NCBI RefSeq assembly: GCF_026151205.1 | Contig: NC_087074.1 | Span: 17,832,712 to 17,892,711 of the forward strand | DNA: 60,000 bases | Reading direction: 5' to 3' | DNA from: Bolinopsis microptera | Taxonomy: Eukaryota; Ctenophora; Tentaculata; Lobata; Bolinopsidae | Shown: in pieces, positions 1 to 10,788 of the stretch | Numbering within the stretch: position 1 is the first letter of the stretch | How the letters are laid out: every line of letters starts with the position of its first letter | The notes under the pieces: generated by a model | The model's database searches: none | The model's input: the letters and a program-made list of their open reading frames with translations, nothing else | What the model was told of the DNA's origin: nothing | Program-made: the position numbers and the translations under genes

Positions 1-1202
1 ATTTTGTGTTCAACTGTTTAAAACTGATGGGCCAATTATCATATTGGGTATTTTATTATGTTAATAATAATTCGAAAGTTTGTGCAAAGATTTTGAAGCA
101 ACATGTTGATCGGCTATGTTGTTATTATTACGTTGTATTAAAGTGTTTTGCATTTAAATTTGAAATGGTGATGTCATTATTGTGTATGTCATTAATCTGA
201 ACTGGAAAAGTTTTAAATTCGAAGAATATTCAATCAAATCAAGTGTTGCAATACAACATACAATTGGCAAAGCACAATTATACAAAGGTAATGGAAACAT
301 ACCATTCATGCTTCCAATACACAATATTCATGGAACTATACTATCAACAATATGACATACTAGTGTAACCCGTGCCTACGGCCGGAACTTCACTATCGCA
401 GTCGAAACCTGCTTATTATATTTTAAAACACGCATTAAATTTTCGTAGTTAAAACGGTGCGAAAGTATGAACTCGCTCAGTCCAAACAGACTGCAATTTA
501 ATTCTGGGTGCCCATGCCCCTCACATATCTAATAGTAATACTTGATAGCCAATCTTGAGACCTCCACTTAACTGCCAAATTACATAACTAAGAAAACAAC
601 AATTTCAAGAAAACAACAATTTTATTTAGTATCAATTAAAGCAGACAAAAATACATTTCATATAATATATAACTAGCATGAACTTTAGATCAGATATCCT
701 ATCCTGTTTTCTTGACAAATGACAAAGCCGCGCACTCGTGACGAAGCCGCGTACTCGTGCATGCGGCAGGGCTACAACGTGAAAAAAAGCTATATTTTTT
801 TATGAAATTTAAACATTTAGAGTAAGTAAGTTAATGAAATATTTTTAGAATAACTTTCACTTCTGATCTAAAATGTTTATTATTTTAAATTTTCGAATTC
901 ATTAGTTTAGGCTCGGCGCCGTCATTATAATACGTGACAAGCACCGCGCTAATAGAAATTTATGATTGAGAATAATTTTCAAGTATATAGTAAAAAACGT
1001 ATCTTACATAGCATATCCAATTTTCACGAGTTTATTATCAGATGTTTAAGTTTAACTATTTTTATTATGTGTGTAATCAGTGTAGCTTGTGTTGCAAATA
1101 TCGAGCTCTCTTATCTTTTGTAAATTTGCAATAAGTTCAGTTTGCTGTTACCGCGTAGTTTACCTTTGCGTGTGTACTTGTACATTACTATACAAGTACA
1201 CT
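1..1202. other. Non-coding, repeat-derived sequence
   Basis: No convincing gene is seen; the open frame near 6-200 is short and low in complexity. At 227-279 there is a diverged copy of a repeat also found at 6479-6555 and 10789-10853 (shared core ATTGGCAGAGCACAAT). At about 590-645 two copies of a short AAGAAAACAACAATTT motif lie in tandem; the same motif appears inverted near 6355-6400 and partly near 2490-2520. This suggests interspersed repeat ends rather than genic sequence. Confidence 0.5.
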
Positions 1203-2099
1203 ATGGGGGATGACCCAACTTTGACCCGATCCCAGGAGTTGATTAAGGAGTTCAACTATGATCAACAGGAAGATGTGGAAGGCTGTGTTGCACGCTGGTC
1301 CGATCAGTTAGAAAAAGACCTGCATATAGACTACCGTGAAATCGACTACGATAGTCGTGAAAAGATCAAGACTAAGGATAAACAGACTCTGTCTGGCTGG
1401 ATTGTGGATGCAGTGGACCTTGTTCGTCGGCAGAGTAGTCAGATGTATCTCTTGAAGGAGATCATCGAGTGCTTCAAGACGGAAGCACTAGCAGACAAAG
1501 AAAAGGTGATCAGACTGCAGGGCCAGCTGCTGATGCAGAAGGACGAACAACTACAGTTGCTTAAGACGTCTGTTGAGGAGACAGTCCAAACAACGGTGGA
1601 GTCAGGGATTCAGAACTATAGTGCAGCTGTTCAACAGAACAGTGCAAGTGGTACGGTCTGCAACAGTAAAATCCTGAAGAAGGTGATGAAGAGTGTGGCT
1701 GCAGAGGAGGACAGGAGCAAGAACCTGATCGTGTTTGGGCTGAAAGAAGAGGAGGAAGAACAGCTTCCAGCGCTAGTTACCGCAGTTTTGGGGGAGATCG
1801 GGGAGAAACCTCACTTCGAAGCGACTAGAGTCGGTTGGAAGAGGCCAGGTAGTACGGCTATCCGACCAGTCAAGATCACCGTCCCAAGCTCAACAGCGGT
1901 TCATCAGATTCTGATGAAAACAGGGAGACTGAGGGAGACGCACAAAGATGTATGGATATGTCCAGACAGATCCAGCGAAGAACGAGCAACATGGAAGCAT
2001 CTGGTCACTGACCTGAAGAAGAAGAGGGCGGAACAGACTCATCTCGACCACTACATCCGGTACGGGAAGGTATGTAGCCGTGATAAGAAGTCATCATGA
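1203..2099 (+). CDS. LINE ORF1-like protein (RNA-binding, coiled-coil)
   Basis: An uninterrupted frame encodes 298 residues from the ATG at 1203. An in-frame ATG at 1089 is possible, but its 38-residue extension is hydrophobic and unlike the rest. The protein is charged. Its middle (about residues 75-130) is Glu/Gln/Lys-rich and probably a coiled coil. A C-terminal half with the signature EEDRSKNLIVFGL, followed by a basic segment ending in KKKRAEQ, resembles the RRM-like ORF1 proteins encoded next to reverse transcriptases in CR1/L2-type LINEs. No reverse transcriptase follows; the next kilobase is AT-rich and ends in a (TAATC)5 tract at 3192-3216, like a LINE 3' tail. I infer an orphan ORF1 from a LINE that lost its second frame. 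A domesticated gene is possible but less likely. Confidence 0.6.
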   Translation: MGDDPTLTRSQELIKEFNYDQQEDVEGCVARWSDQLEKDLHIDYREIDYDSREKIKTKDKQTLSGWIVDAVDLVRRQSSQMYLLKEIIECFKTEALADKEKVIRLQGQLLMQKDEQLQLLKTSVEETVQTTVESGIQNYSAAVQQNSASGTVCNSKILKKVMKSVAAEEDRSKNLIVFGLKEEEEEQLPALVTAVLGEIGEKPHFEATRVGWKRPGSTAIRPVKITVPSSTAVHQILMKTGRLRETHKDVWICPDRSSEERATWKHLVTDLKKKRAEQTHLDHYIRYGKVCSRDKKSS

Positions 2100-3234
2100 G
2101 TTACACTCTCGGACAATGATCAGTATATGAAGGAGTGATGATTATTTTAAGAATTTTCAGACGTTATCTGTATTTAAGAGACAACTATATATTTTGAATA
2201 TTTTATTATTTGATTGTTTCACACATTTCATAATTTTATTACTAGGTGGAGGTGATGTTATTGAGACTTTGGGCGGCCATAAAACTCCTGTTTTGAAAGT
2301 TGTCCTCTGTACTTGTTTCACTGACCCACGCTTTATAGCATTTATACATTTCGGCCCATTTTATATGTTTGTTCGACTTGCTGTACATTTGTATATTTGC
2401 TATTTTGTAAAAGTTTCAAATCAAATCATTATGATATTATTATTCATTTTAATATGGCAATAAAATTTAAATTTTGTTTTACTTAAAATTTTGTTTTACT
2501 TGAAATTGTTGTTTTCTTAGGAGACTTTCTTTTTTTTTTAAATTTTTTAAAGAGAGGCTGGGCCTGGTTGGCTCACGAGAGGATAGCATATGGATGCTTT
2601 GCCTACCTCTGGGGTATGGCAGTCCTGTGGGAGGATGACGGTGGAATCAAGGATGATGGTAAGTGTTGTGGGGTGTGTCATAGATGAAAGCGTAAGTGGT
2701 GGTTGAGTGTGCAGACGACGTTTGAGTAGTCGCTATGTTACACCAGTCTGGTCTTAGGGGACTTGGAGTAGCAAGAGATTGACTAGAAGGTATATATACC
2801 TTTTACAAAGATATGTCGAAAAGAATCCAGGGTGATACAGGATCGGAGAGTGCCTGTCACCAAGATGCAGTTAGGCCTAACGCAGAGTTAGTTTTAGCAA
2901 AAATAGAGGGTGTAAATTATATCGAAAAGAAGAAGCAACAAGTCCAATATTTATATAAAAATCCGTGTGTTGCCAAGAGAAAGGGAATAAATATCTCATG
3001 AATTTGTTTTTATTTATTTATTTTTTAAATTAACGGTTTTTAACTTTTTAAACTTTTTTATATGTAAATAAATTATGACAATTATGTTAGTTATAGAATT
3101 TGTTTGTTTTTTAATGACGAAGGCTGTGAAATGTTCACAGTTCTGATAATGAGGAAATCAAAACTAGTGATGATGTTTATGTCATTATTCTTAATCTAAT
3201 CTAATCTAATCTAATCTTGACAGTTAGCTTCCAT
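2100..3234. other. AT-rich non-coding stretch with TAATC tail
   Basis: No gene is recognised; the open frames at 2194-2463 and 2813-3001 are short and unlike known proteins. Position 2856-2895 carries a copy of the AGGCCT-containing palindromic repeat that recurs inverted at 3308-3346. Five TAATC units at 3192-3216 look like the simple-repeat tail of a non-LTR retrotransposon. Confidence 0.45.
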
Positions 3235-3346
3235 CAAGATGCAGTTAGGCCTAACGCCTAATTTAGGCCTCATGCCTAATTTAGGCCTAATGCCAAAGTT
3301 AGGCCTAACTCTGTGTTAGGCCTAACTGCATCTTGGTGACAGTGCA
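3235..3346. repeat. Cluster of TTAGGCCTAA palindromes with inverted ends
   Basis: Five copies of a decamer close to TTAGGCCTAA occur at roughly 18-base spacing. The cluster starts with AAGATGCAGTTAGGCC and ends with the reverse complement of the same words, so the block can fold back. The left-end sequence is also present at 2856-2895, so 2856-3346 is bounded by inverted copies. Related TTAGGCCTCA words occur near 34125-34170. Confidence 0.7.
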
Positions 3347-3935
3347 GACCATAAACTATAAAGTTTACGCACCCACCTTTGCCTCCTGAATTCTTGGTTT
3401 GATAGAAATATGCAAATTTTGTCATTTATACTCCAAGTCCCTTTGTTTAAAAAAGTAATATTATTTATGTCTGGAGTTAGCTTCATTCAATAATAACAAT
3501 ATCAATATAATCAATATAATCAATATCAATATCAGACTAAACTACCAAATAAATTATCAAATATTAATTAATTCGTTTCAATTTAAAATTTAGAAATTAA
3601 GATATTTAGTATTTTAAAACATTTAATTACAACAAATGGTTAAAAACGCCCAAAATCGATTTGAGAGATTTTCAGTCTATAGTACAATCATGATAGTGAA
3701 AGTGTGTGCCGCTGCAATTAGATTAGATTATTGCAATTTAAAATTGTTTGGAGACCACGTATCTTTTTGTCATACGTTGTATGACCCCATGTATATTGTA
3801 TCGTAGAAACTCTACAATAGTGAAATTCACATAGCCATGTGTCTATACTACGCGTACTGCGGTCGCGCGCTACTGCAAGCGAGAGGGCTCTGGTAAGAGC
3901 AAATAGTGAAACGACCGTGGGGGTCACGACATGAT

Positions 3936-4335
3936 GGCTCTTACTAAATCGCTCGCCCAAAAATTTCACGTGACTTTGGTTTTTTTGGTTTTGCAGCCGT
4001 ACAAAACGGTTTCACATAAACCCTAATCCCAACCCTAACCATAACCCCGAAGCTATTCATAATCTTAACCACAACCCTAACCCTAACCCGAGCCCTAAAT
4101 AATCAAATTCACGTTTTACTAGCCTGTCACGTTGCACGTGACCAAAACGGTTTTTTGCCCATAACTCTCCAGGGAAGCATTTTAACCCTACGTCATGGGG
4201 GGTGCACCCGGGTGATTCGGAATCAGTGATTCGGAATCAGCGTCCAAAAATACACCGATCTAGATCACTTGTATGCCTAAAGGGCCTTTTCACAAGAATT
4301 TTCTTAAAATTTGGGCGAGCGATTTAGTAGGAGCG
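3936..4335. mobile_element. MULE-like MITE, 400 bp, with 9-bp target duplication
   Basis: The ends are inverted copies sharing TACTAAATCGCTCGCCCAAA (one mismatch just outside this core). Both sides carry the direct repeat CGACATGAT (3927-3935 and 4336-4344), a 9-bp target-site duplication as expected for Mutator-like elements. There is no coding capacity. The interior (about 4019-4100) is rich in imperfect CCCTAA telomere-like units. The right half (4140-4335) matches, inverted, the left part of the element at 33185-33955, so the family has at least two members here. Confidence 0.75.
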
Positions 4336-4344
4336 CGACATGAT

Positions 4345-5342
4345 ACAAGTATCTGTTAAGTCAGCTGCCTGTGCTTGTATTAATAGTGTTTTGGTTCTCA
4401 TTTCTCAATTTTATCAAGTTAATGGAAGTTTCTAGGCAATAAGCAATTGCTTGAAGTTAACATTTTTTTATGAACAGCATTCCAAAGCTTGGCTGCATTT
4501 AACAAAAAAGTATTTAAAATAAAGTAAAATAAGAAATGTTGATGGCCTCATAAAGGGAGTACGGGCAGTGGTACTTGATTTGATTGACAATGTCAACCCT
4601 TCCAGATCGTTGCTTTGCGAATTAACAAAGCAACGATCTAGTCCATAGTCAGGATGCGAGACTGCTAGTTTGCGCGGCGCGTCGAAGCGTCGAAGTCCTC
4701 CAAGAACTTGGTAGTCTTTAACGGGTGATACTCGTAAAATATCTGTTCCATATATTGAGAAGTCCAATTCGGCGCGCGTCCTGGTAGGTTGTAAACCTAC
4801 AAGGTAGTCTTAAAGAAATTTATTAAATTATTTGTAGCGCGATGCGTTACTGTGCCGCGCCGCGCACTTAATAAGGCTTCTCTGGCTAGATCGGCGAGAT
4901 GCGCTACTGTGCCGCGCCGAGCTGCCATGAATTGACATCGTCAATTAATTAAATTATATGATATATCGCAAATTTTTGTTATATGTTATATGACCCGCCG
5001 CCGCGCCCACGATCAGGTGCACGGCTGCCCTGTATCGTTGAAATTCTACAAAGTAATCGTAAAACGACAATGGGGCCACGACGTGATACAAGCAAATACA
5101 AAATACAAAATATAGCAGCGCGCAGCGAGCAAATAGCAGCAATTGGGTCATATATAATATGCACATGTATAAAATAAACAAAAATACCCGATGCAATTAA
5201 TGATCAAATTTCATACTGAAAATTTGATACGCGTTGCATTTCCAAAGTGCGGGACGGCGACCGGCGCGCGCTTCACGCAAAAGGGAAATACAACGTTTAT
5301 CAACTGAAAATGTAAATAACTTTTTTAATTGAATCTTTTAAA
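4345..5342. other. Non-coding, mosaic of interspersed repeats
   Basis: No supported gene. Segments of about 4840-4930 (GATGCGCTACTGTGCCGCG and neighbours) recur in inverted, diverged form at about 33598-33740. Around 5020-5160 there are words shared, in diverged form, with 3760-3940. I read the stretch as nested old transposon copies. Confidence 0.4.
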
Positions 5343-5858
5343 ATGATAAGTGGTTTGGCCAATTACGGAGCTGATTTGTTCAGTATGAGCAGATCTGGTT
5401 TTAATGTGGTATCAAACAGTAGATGCAGTAAAAGTAGCAGTAAAATGAAGAAAGTCCACAGTTCTTTTCTTCCGGAGAGGGTGAGACCTTATTGGAACAA
5501 ACTCCCCTCGGATGTCAAGAATTGTGGGACTGTGTTAAGTTTTATAATAAGATTAGAAGCTTTAAAAAAAGAGACTATTTTAAACGGATCCGTAAATGAT
5601 ATTCATTTTTGGTATGTTTGGAATAGCATACATAAACGGATTCTAAATGAGAATGGGGAAATCCTCACTACTTCTGTAGCTTTGGTTAAATTACGCTGTA
5701 AAAGTATCATCCTGGGATCTCAATCCATCAACAATAATAACACCTGGACTTACCACAACTTTCACATCGCCCCTCACTCAATCACAGACCAAACCATTTC
5801 ATCACTCACTCACCAAATTGCCGACCCAATATCTATTGAAGTGGCGAAAATTTTCTAG
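5343..5858 (+). pseudogene. C-terminal fragment of a LINE reverse transcriptase
   Basis: The frame contains FLPERVRPYWNKLPSDV, the conserved 'F..R....WN.LP..V' block that ends the reverse-transcriptase ORF in CR1/L2/Jockey-like LINEs, followed by a divergent tail. No catalytic core, endonuclease or upstream reverse-transcriptase blocks precede it, so this is the 3' stump of a 5'-truncated copy. The ATG at 5343 is unlikely to be a real start. AT-rich sequence with an (ATT)n/T-run follows at about 6010-6040. Confidence 0.6.
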
Positions 5859-6478
5859 ACAAATGATATTTCGATATTATTGCTGCAGCAGATACAAATA
5901 CCAACATTATTATATTCCCAAACGTTTGAACCTTTAAATTAACTAGGAAAGTCAATCCTCAACTTGACTTTTACTGTTTTAAACAGATATGATGATATTA
6001 ACTTAATTTATCATTATTATTATTATTTTTTTTTTTTACATACTCCTTCTTAGTGTGGTGACTTGGGGTCCATAAATATAACAATACAAGCTGATAAACC
6101 AAAAAGAACAACTGGGGTAGGTAGGTAGCCCTGGTGGGTGCGTAAACTTTACGGTCTGCTCTCTCCAAGATCAGCCTGCTTCTCCATTTTACCGTGAAGC
6201 CTAATTTCTAGTTTTTATAAAATATACAATGCAAGTGCAGGTTTACTAATCTTAATCTACTTAACAACTCAATAGCCCAAGTCACCATACCCGTAGTATA
6301 TTCCATGGTAATAGAAGAGCTTTAAAGTTTTTCAAATTGTTGCTATAATTGATTTAAATAAAAATTTGTTGTTTTCTTGAAATTTGTTGTTTTCTTGTTT
6401 CGGACGAAGTATTAGGAAAAATTGAGGGATTAAATTATGCTACTAATAAAGTTAAAAAGTGTGTCAAACAGTATATAT
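5859..6478. other. Non-coding stretch, simple repeats
   Basis: No gene seen. It holds an ATT/T-rich tract near 6010-6040 and a tandem pair of TTGTTGTTTTCTTG near 6365-6400, an inverted relative of the copy near 590-645. Confidence 0.4.
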
Positions 6479-6555
6479 ATACATTCAATTAAATCAAGTG
6501 ATGCAATTGGCAGAGCACAATCAAATTTTAAGTGTTGCAATTGGCAGAGCACAAT
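6479..6555. repeat. Direct repeat beyond the 3' side of the PHD-RT ORF
   Basis: This segment begins ACATTCAATTAAATCAAGTG and holds two copies of ATTGGCAGAGCACAAT. A closely similar copy in the same orientation lies at 10789-10853, on the other side of the reverse-transcriptase frame, and a more diverged copy is at 227-279. The two close copies bracket 6605-9916 as direct repeats about 4.3 kb apart, and may be terminal repeats of that element. Confidence 0.65.
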
Positions 6556-6604
6556 TCATTGCTACTAATAATTTTTTCAAAAACATTTTAACAAAACACA
6601 TGAT

Positions 6605-9600
6605 CTACTCCATTATAGGGGCAGGGATGAGGTTGTATGAAACTTCTGATAGCTGAATCTCACGTTTGGTGTCCACCTTCTTTCCTCGGTACCCTCGTAG
6701 AGCAATAAGAGTTGTTCTCAACATTGCAAATCTTATCCTAGTTCTCACGTGTCTTACTACATCGCAGTACCTTTCCTTCCTTTTTCTTGCAATGAGGTCT
6801 GCTACTCTGTTGACGAACTGCTTACACTCTTTAGACATTCCTCCAGATGTGAGGAATACAGCCGGGGTGAAGGTAGCCTTCTCCACAATCAACACTCTCT
6901 CCAAGTACTCGTCCTTCTTCTCTTTCTCGTTCTCTTCGTATACTTCTTGAAGAGTTTTTGTCCTGTTTGATAAGCAATTGGGGTGTGAAACCCTTATGTC
7001 AAGAAAGGTCTTATCAAATGGAGTCCAAACTCCTCTAGCAGATACATCAAGCCGAGATTGGTCACCTGTTATAGTCTTGGGGTTGAGGCAGTCACCCTCA
7101 TTCACCTTCTGTAGCTGGGGTTCAACTTTTACATCATGACATACCTCACGAAGTAGATTTGCCATTGTGTCTCTGATGTTGTTGTGGGTCATTATCACGT
7201 AGCCCCCTAGCTTACAGGTGAGAAGGTGGTCAAGATCACTTGTTTTCCCACATCCACAGGTGATGGGAGTGTTTGGTATCCACCAACTGTAGCGTAAGCA
7301 GACACTGTCTCGAAACTCCTCTTTGTTCAGAGTGTAGCCATACTGCTGAAGTGGCAATGTGTTAAGCCAACTGGACGCTCCCTTTTCTCTTGCTGTTAGT
7401 AGTGCTCTCTTAGAGGAGGTGCCACATCTTTCAGCTATAGCGTTAAACTTGGCTTGGAGCTCGGAATTCTTCAAATTTTTTATCATTTCTTTCCCTGATT
7501 TGGTGAGGTTACTGGATGCAGTGTAAACTTCCTGTTGGTCCACTATTGCCTTTGTAAGCTCGGTGGTGAGTAGCTTGGAAGCTGTGTACTCAGACTGGCA
7601 TTCCTCGTGGGGTTTACCAATGCCCAATCCTCCCAATCTTATTGGTAGACTTAACACGTCCCTCTCTAAGTCTGAAATCTCCCTGCCCAGCATCTTTGGC
7701 AGAAGCTTTTGTCTTATTTCATGTTCTAGCGGCTCCATGGCTTCAGAGATATGAGGAACAGTCCTTTGAACAAACTTCCATCGGTGTTGTATGCCAGAGA
7801 TGTAGGCTGAATAGGCTGCTTGAGGCTCAGATTCTGCAATATCAGCTAGCATCTTGATGTCTTCGCACCACCCTTGGACCTTATCGGCAATGTACTGATC
7901 TTTGACACCTGTATTGCCAAGTACTGCACCAAGATGCCTTGTGCCTGATGTTATTTGCATATTGAACTCTCCAAACAATGCCTTGGCCTGGTCGATCATC
8001 TGAGGGTCCTTCACGACTAGAATGCTTTTAGATGGGTTAGGAAAATAACCATACTTAGGTCCAACTTGGAGCAACTCCTTCCACCACTTATACACTGCCT
8101 CCAATTTCCCTCCAGCAGCACTATCATCGGCAAACCACACCTGTTTGATGATGTTTCTCAGGCGGTCGATAAGTGGCTTGGTGCTAAGAGCATATCCACC
8201 AGTGGCAATATTGTCTCCTTGAGTGAAACCTTCGCAGCTCTTGATGATCACTCCCTTGCTGTTTGCCACATAAAGGTCTGTTGGTTCTCTGTAGGTGTTC
8301 TCAAAGTATTTAGCAAGTGGTGGGCAAACATACTGCATGTTGTTGGTAGCAGCAGTCCTATTGAGAGCGTTGAATGCGTTGGAAGCATCCACTAACAAAA
8401 TGGCTTCCGTGTCCTCATCATCGTGCACCTCTGCCATAGCATGTATTGCTGCCTCGATCCCCCCTTCATGGCCTGCACATGTTTGAAGTGGTCCAGCATT
8501 CTTCTGAACATCTTTTTTTAATACCATCATCACACACTTCCCAATAATCCGTCTCAGGATCTCACCAATACCAATTGGTCTTAGGCCTGGACATTTATCT
8601 AAGGGTACAAGCCTACCAGCTGTGAGCACTGCTATTGATTTGAAATCTACATCTTCAGTACATACACGCCTGGCTAATCTGGCAATTGCTTCAGCGACAA
8701 GCTCTTGGGATTTACTAAATGCACTACAACACAGGATGTGCTGCCAGCACTCTGAATCTACTAGTGTTGGTCCACCTGATCCTGATGTCAGCTTAGCAGC
8801 CTTTTTCACTAACATTGAATCGATGGCTTCAAAGATAACTTCTTCGACTGCCACTTTGTTACCTGTGATCAAAATTTCATCTGCTGCATTCATAGCAGAG
8901 GGATGCTTTTCCTTTAGCTGTCCAATAACCGTTTCATCAACATCCAACAGTCCACCACTTTGACGATTTATGAGACTGGTTGCTGCTGAGACTTTGCCAT
9001 GGATCATGAGCTGTGCAAACTTGGTAGCAAGGGATCTCTCCTGGGCTTTACGTGTTTCTTCAAGTCGTTTCTGAATCTCACACCCTTCACTGATTATAGT
9101 GTTCAAGTCCCCAACTTTCCATAACTTGAGCCTTTTATCAAGATAGATGTTGTGATCCTTTGCACGAGAGTTTTTAGATGGTTTTTGCAGCATCATAGGA
9201 ATGAAGATAAATAGTAATCTCAACGCTATACTCTCCCATTCTGTCTTGTCATTAAACAGGTTGAGTAATCTGCTTACTTCAAAAATGAAGGCGTTGCCCA
9301 CTTTGCCCCGTGGCACTAGGAACATGTTCTTGGTCCATTTCATAATTTCACTGTAGGCTAAATCAGCAGCATTGGATATCTCACTTAAAGAAGCATAATT
9401 TCCCCATTTAACTACTTTAACTAGCTTAGCCGGTTTCTTCTCTAGGGCCTTACAATTCTTACATACCCACATTACTTCTGAGTGTTGCCCAAGTTTTTCA
9501 AAAGTTTTTTTGTGCATACAACACTTAGTATGATACCATTTTTCACAGGGACCATCACACTTAACGCATTCGAAGCCGGTGACATCATGAGAGCATTTAC

Positions 9601-9916
9601 CACATGGATACACAACAGAAGGGGCATCAGGGTTGCTTCTATTTCTGATTGGAGCCTCAACTGGGCTATGATTGTTAGAAGTTCCTACTTCAACAGAATG
9701 ATATGTTTCTACTACTTTTACTGAGTCTACTACTTGGGATTGAGATTTATTTGACAAGGGTTTTTCTAATCTGACTTGACGTTTAATTGACAAAGGATTT
9801 TCTGATCTGACTTGAGTTTTAATTGATAAGGGTTTTTCTGGTCTGATGTGATGTCGAAGTCCGTACCTTGAAGAAGATGTGAATGGTTTCTTGTCATTAG
9901 GAATTGAGGAAGACAT
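6605..9916 (-). CDS. PHD-finger reverse transcriptase of a retroelement, intact 1103 aa
   Basis: A single uninterrupted frame. Residues about 22-58 are three imperfect copies of a (R)PEKPLSIK-type unit. Residues 103-156 form a PHD-type zinc finger: paired cysteines from CGKC, a CEKWYH motif and a closing WVCKNC. The reverse transcriptase lies at about 430-650. LLVDASNAFNALNR carries the first catalytic Asp, EGFTQGDN stands where the usual 'PQG' block is, and VWFADDS is the YADD-equivalent. The C-terminal region has CGCG...H....C zinc-ligand spacing (about 890-905) and then RLDVSARGVWTPFDKTFLDI, whose acidic residues could be a restriction-like (PD-D/EXK) nuclease; that assignment is inference. 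No APE endonuclease, RNase H or integrase is visible. The intact length suggests recent insertion. A decayed relative lies at 10956-11117. Confidence 0.8.
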   Translation of the reverse strand: MSSSIPNDKKPFTSSSRYGLRHHIRPEKPLSIKTQVRSENPLSIKRQVRLEKPLSNKSQSQVVDSVKVVETYHSVEVGTSNNHSPVEAPIRNRSNPDAPSVVYPCGKCSHDVTGFECVKCDGPCEKWYHTKCCMHKKTFEKLGQHSEVMWVCKNCKALEKKPAKLVKVVKWGNYASLSEISNAADLAYSEIMKWTKNMFLVPRGKVGNAFIFEVSRLLNLFNDKTEWESIALRLLFIFIPMMLQKPSKNSRAKDHNIYLDKRLKLWKVGDLNTIISEGCEIQKRLEETRKAQERSLATKFAQLMIHGKVSAATSLINRQSGGLLDVDETVIGQLKEKHPSAMNAADEILITGNKVAVEEVIFEAIDSMLVKKAAKLTSGSGGPTLVDSECWQHILCCSAFSKSQELVAEAIARLARRVCTEDVDFKSIAVLTAGRLVPLDKCPGLRPIGIGEILRRIIGKCVMMVLKKDVQKNAGPLQTCAGHEGGIEAAIHAMAEVHDDEDTEAILLVDASNAFNALNRTAATNNMQYVCPPLAKYFENTYREPTDLYVANSKGVIIKSCEGFTQGDNIATGGYALSTKPLIDRLRNIIKQVWFADDSAAGGKLEAVYKWWKELLQVGPKYGYFPNPSKSILVVKDPQMIDQAKALFGEFNMQITSGTRHLGAVLGNTGVKDQYIADKVQGWCEDIKMLADIAESEPQAAYSAYISGIQHRWKFVQRTVPHISEAMEPLEHEIRQKLLPKMLGREISDLERDVLSLPIRLGGLGIGKPHEECQSEYTASKLLTTELTKAIVDQQEVYTASSNLTKSGKEMIKNLKNSELQAKFNAIAERCGTSSKRALLTAREKGASSWLNTLPLQQYGYTLNKEEFRDSVCLRYSWWIPNTPITCGCGKTSDLDHLLTCKLGGYVIMTHNNIRDTMANLLREVCHDVKVEPQLQKVNEGDCLNPKTITGDQSRLDVSARGVWTPFDKTFLDIRVSHPNCLSNRTKTLQEVYEENEKEKKDEYLERVLIVEKATFTPAVFLTSGGMSKECKQFVNRVADLIARKRKERYCDVVRHVRTRIRFAMLRTTLIALRGYRGKKVDTKREIQLSEVSYNLIPAPIME

Positions 9917-10788
9917 ATTAGGATAATAATAAAGAGAAGCACAATGAATATCTTGTGTGTAATCCTCATGTTGCTAAGAAACGCTTTATTAACTTATATA
10001 GTAGTGGAAAGTATGTAAATTAGATTAATTTTATCTTGGTTGTTTAGGCCAATAGATTTAAGATATTTTTAAAACTTTAGTAGATATATTTTTGATGATG
10101 TGTGATGATGTTTGTGTCATTATATTTTGATTTGATTTGATTTGATTGAATATCGACTAAATTATTTAAATTAATTTTGATACGGTTAATTTTTGGGTAT
10201 CAAACATCAAATAATGCTTCTAAAATAATGCTTTCCGGATTGATCTGGGCCGCTTCGAGCTAGGAAGGATTGACAGCGTCATAGTCAAATTTATTTTTAA
10301 ACACCTACCAGTGTGCATTGTGCAGTAACATCAAAACATGGTGTTGGAGCAAAACGAATTTGGAATTGAAGGACAATAAAATCGTAAAAGCCATCCATGA
10401 TTTTTACTCAAGTACTATCACATGAAAGAAATTATCTGTTTGCTATACCAGCTGCGAGTATGGACAAAGTTAAATTGAAGAAATGTCAAATACTTTAGAA
10501 TGTAACATGTAGGCTACTATGCTATGCCCCCACTTTTTATTTATTGCAGAAACCATTGATGAAATTAAAGACGAAGATGCATGTTAAGTACGCGTACGTT
10601 GCAAAGAGATTGATATGGTGGACAAGTGGGGGCCTGCAATTGCTCCTGTAATTGCTCATGTGTAAAGCAATGGCAAATCAGAATAAACTGATTCATGGAA
10701 ATCTGTCCGAGGAATGGTTTTTTAAGGTATTCGTTAGACTAATGCTTTAAGGAAAGGAAAATGTCACTTAAACAATGTATACATTCAA
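9917..10788. other. Non-coding flank of the PHD-RT element
   Basis: No gene seen. A (TTGAT)n tract occurs at about 10130-10150. The stretch is the upstream (5') flank of the minus-strand reverse-transcriptase frame and may contain its promoter, but no motif decides this. Confidence 0.4.

Noticed and set aside
4019-4100. Telomere end
   Set aside because: CCCTAA-like units are degenerate, few, and lie inside a MITE with target duplications.
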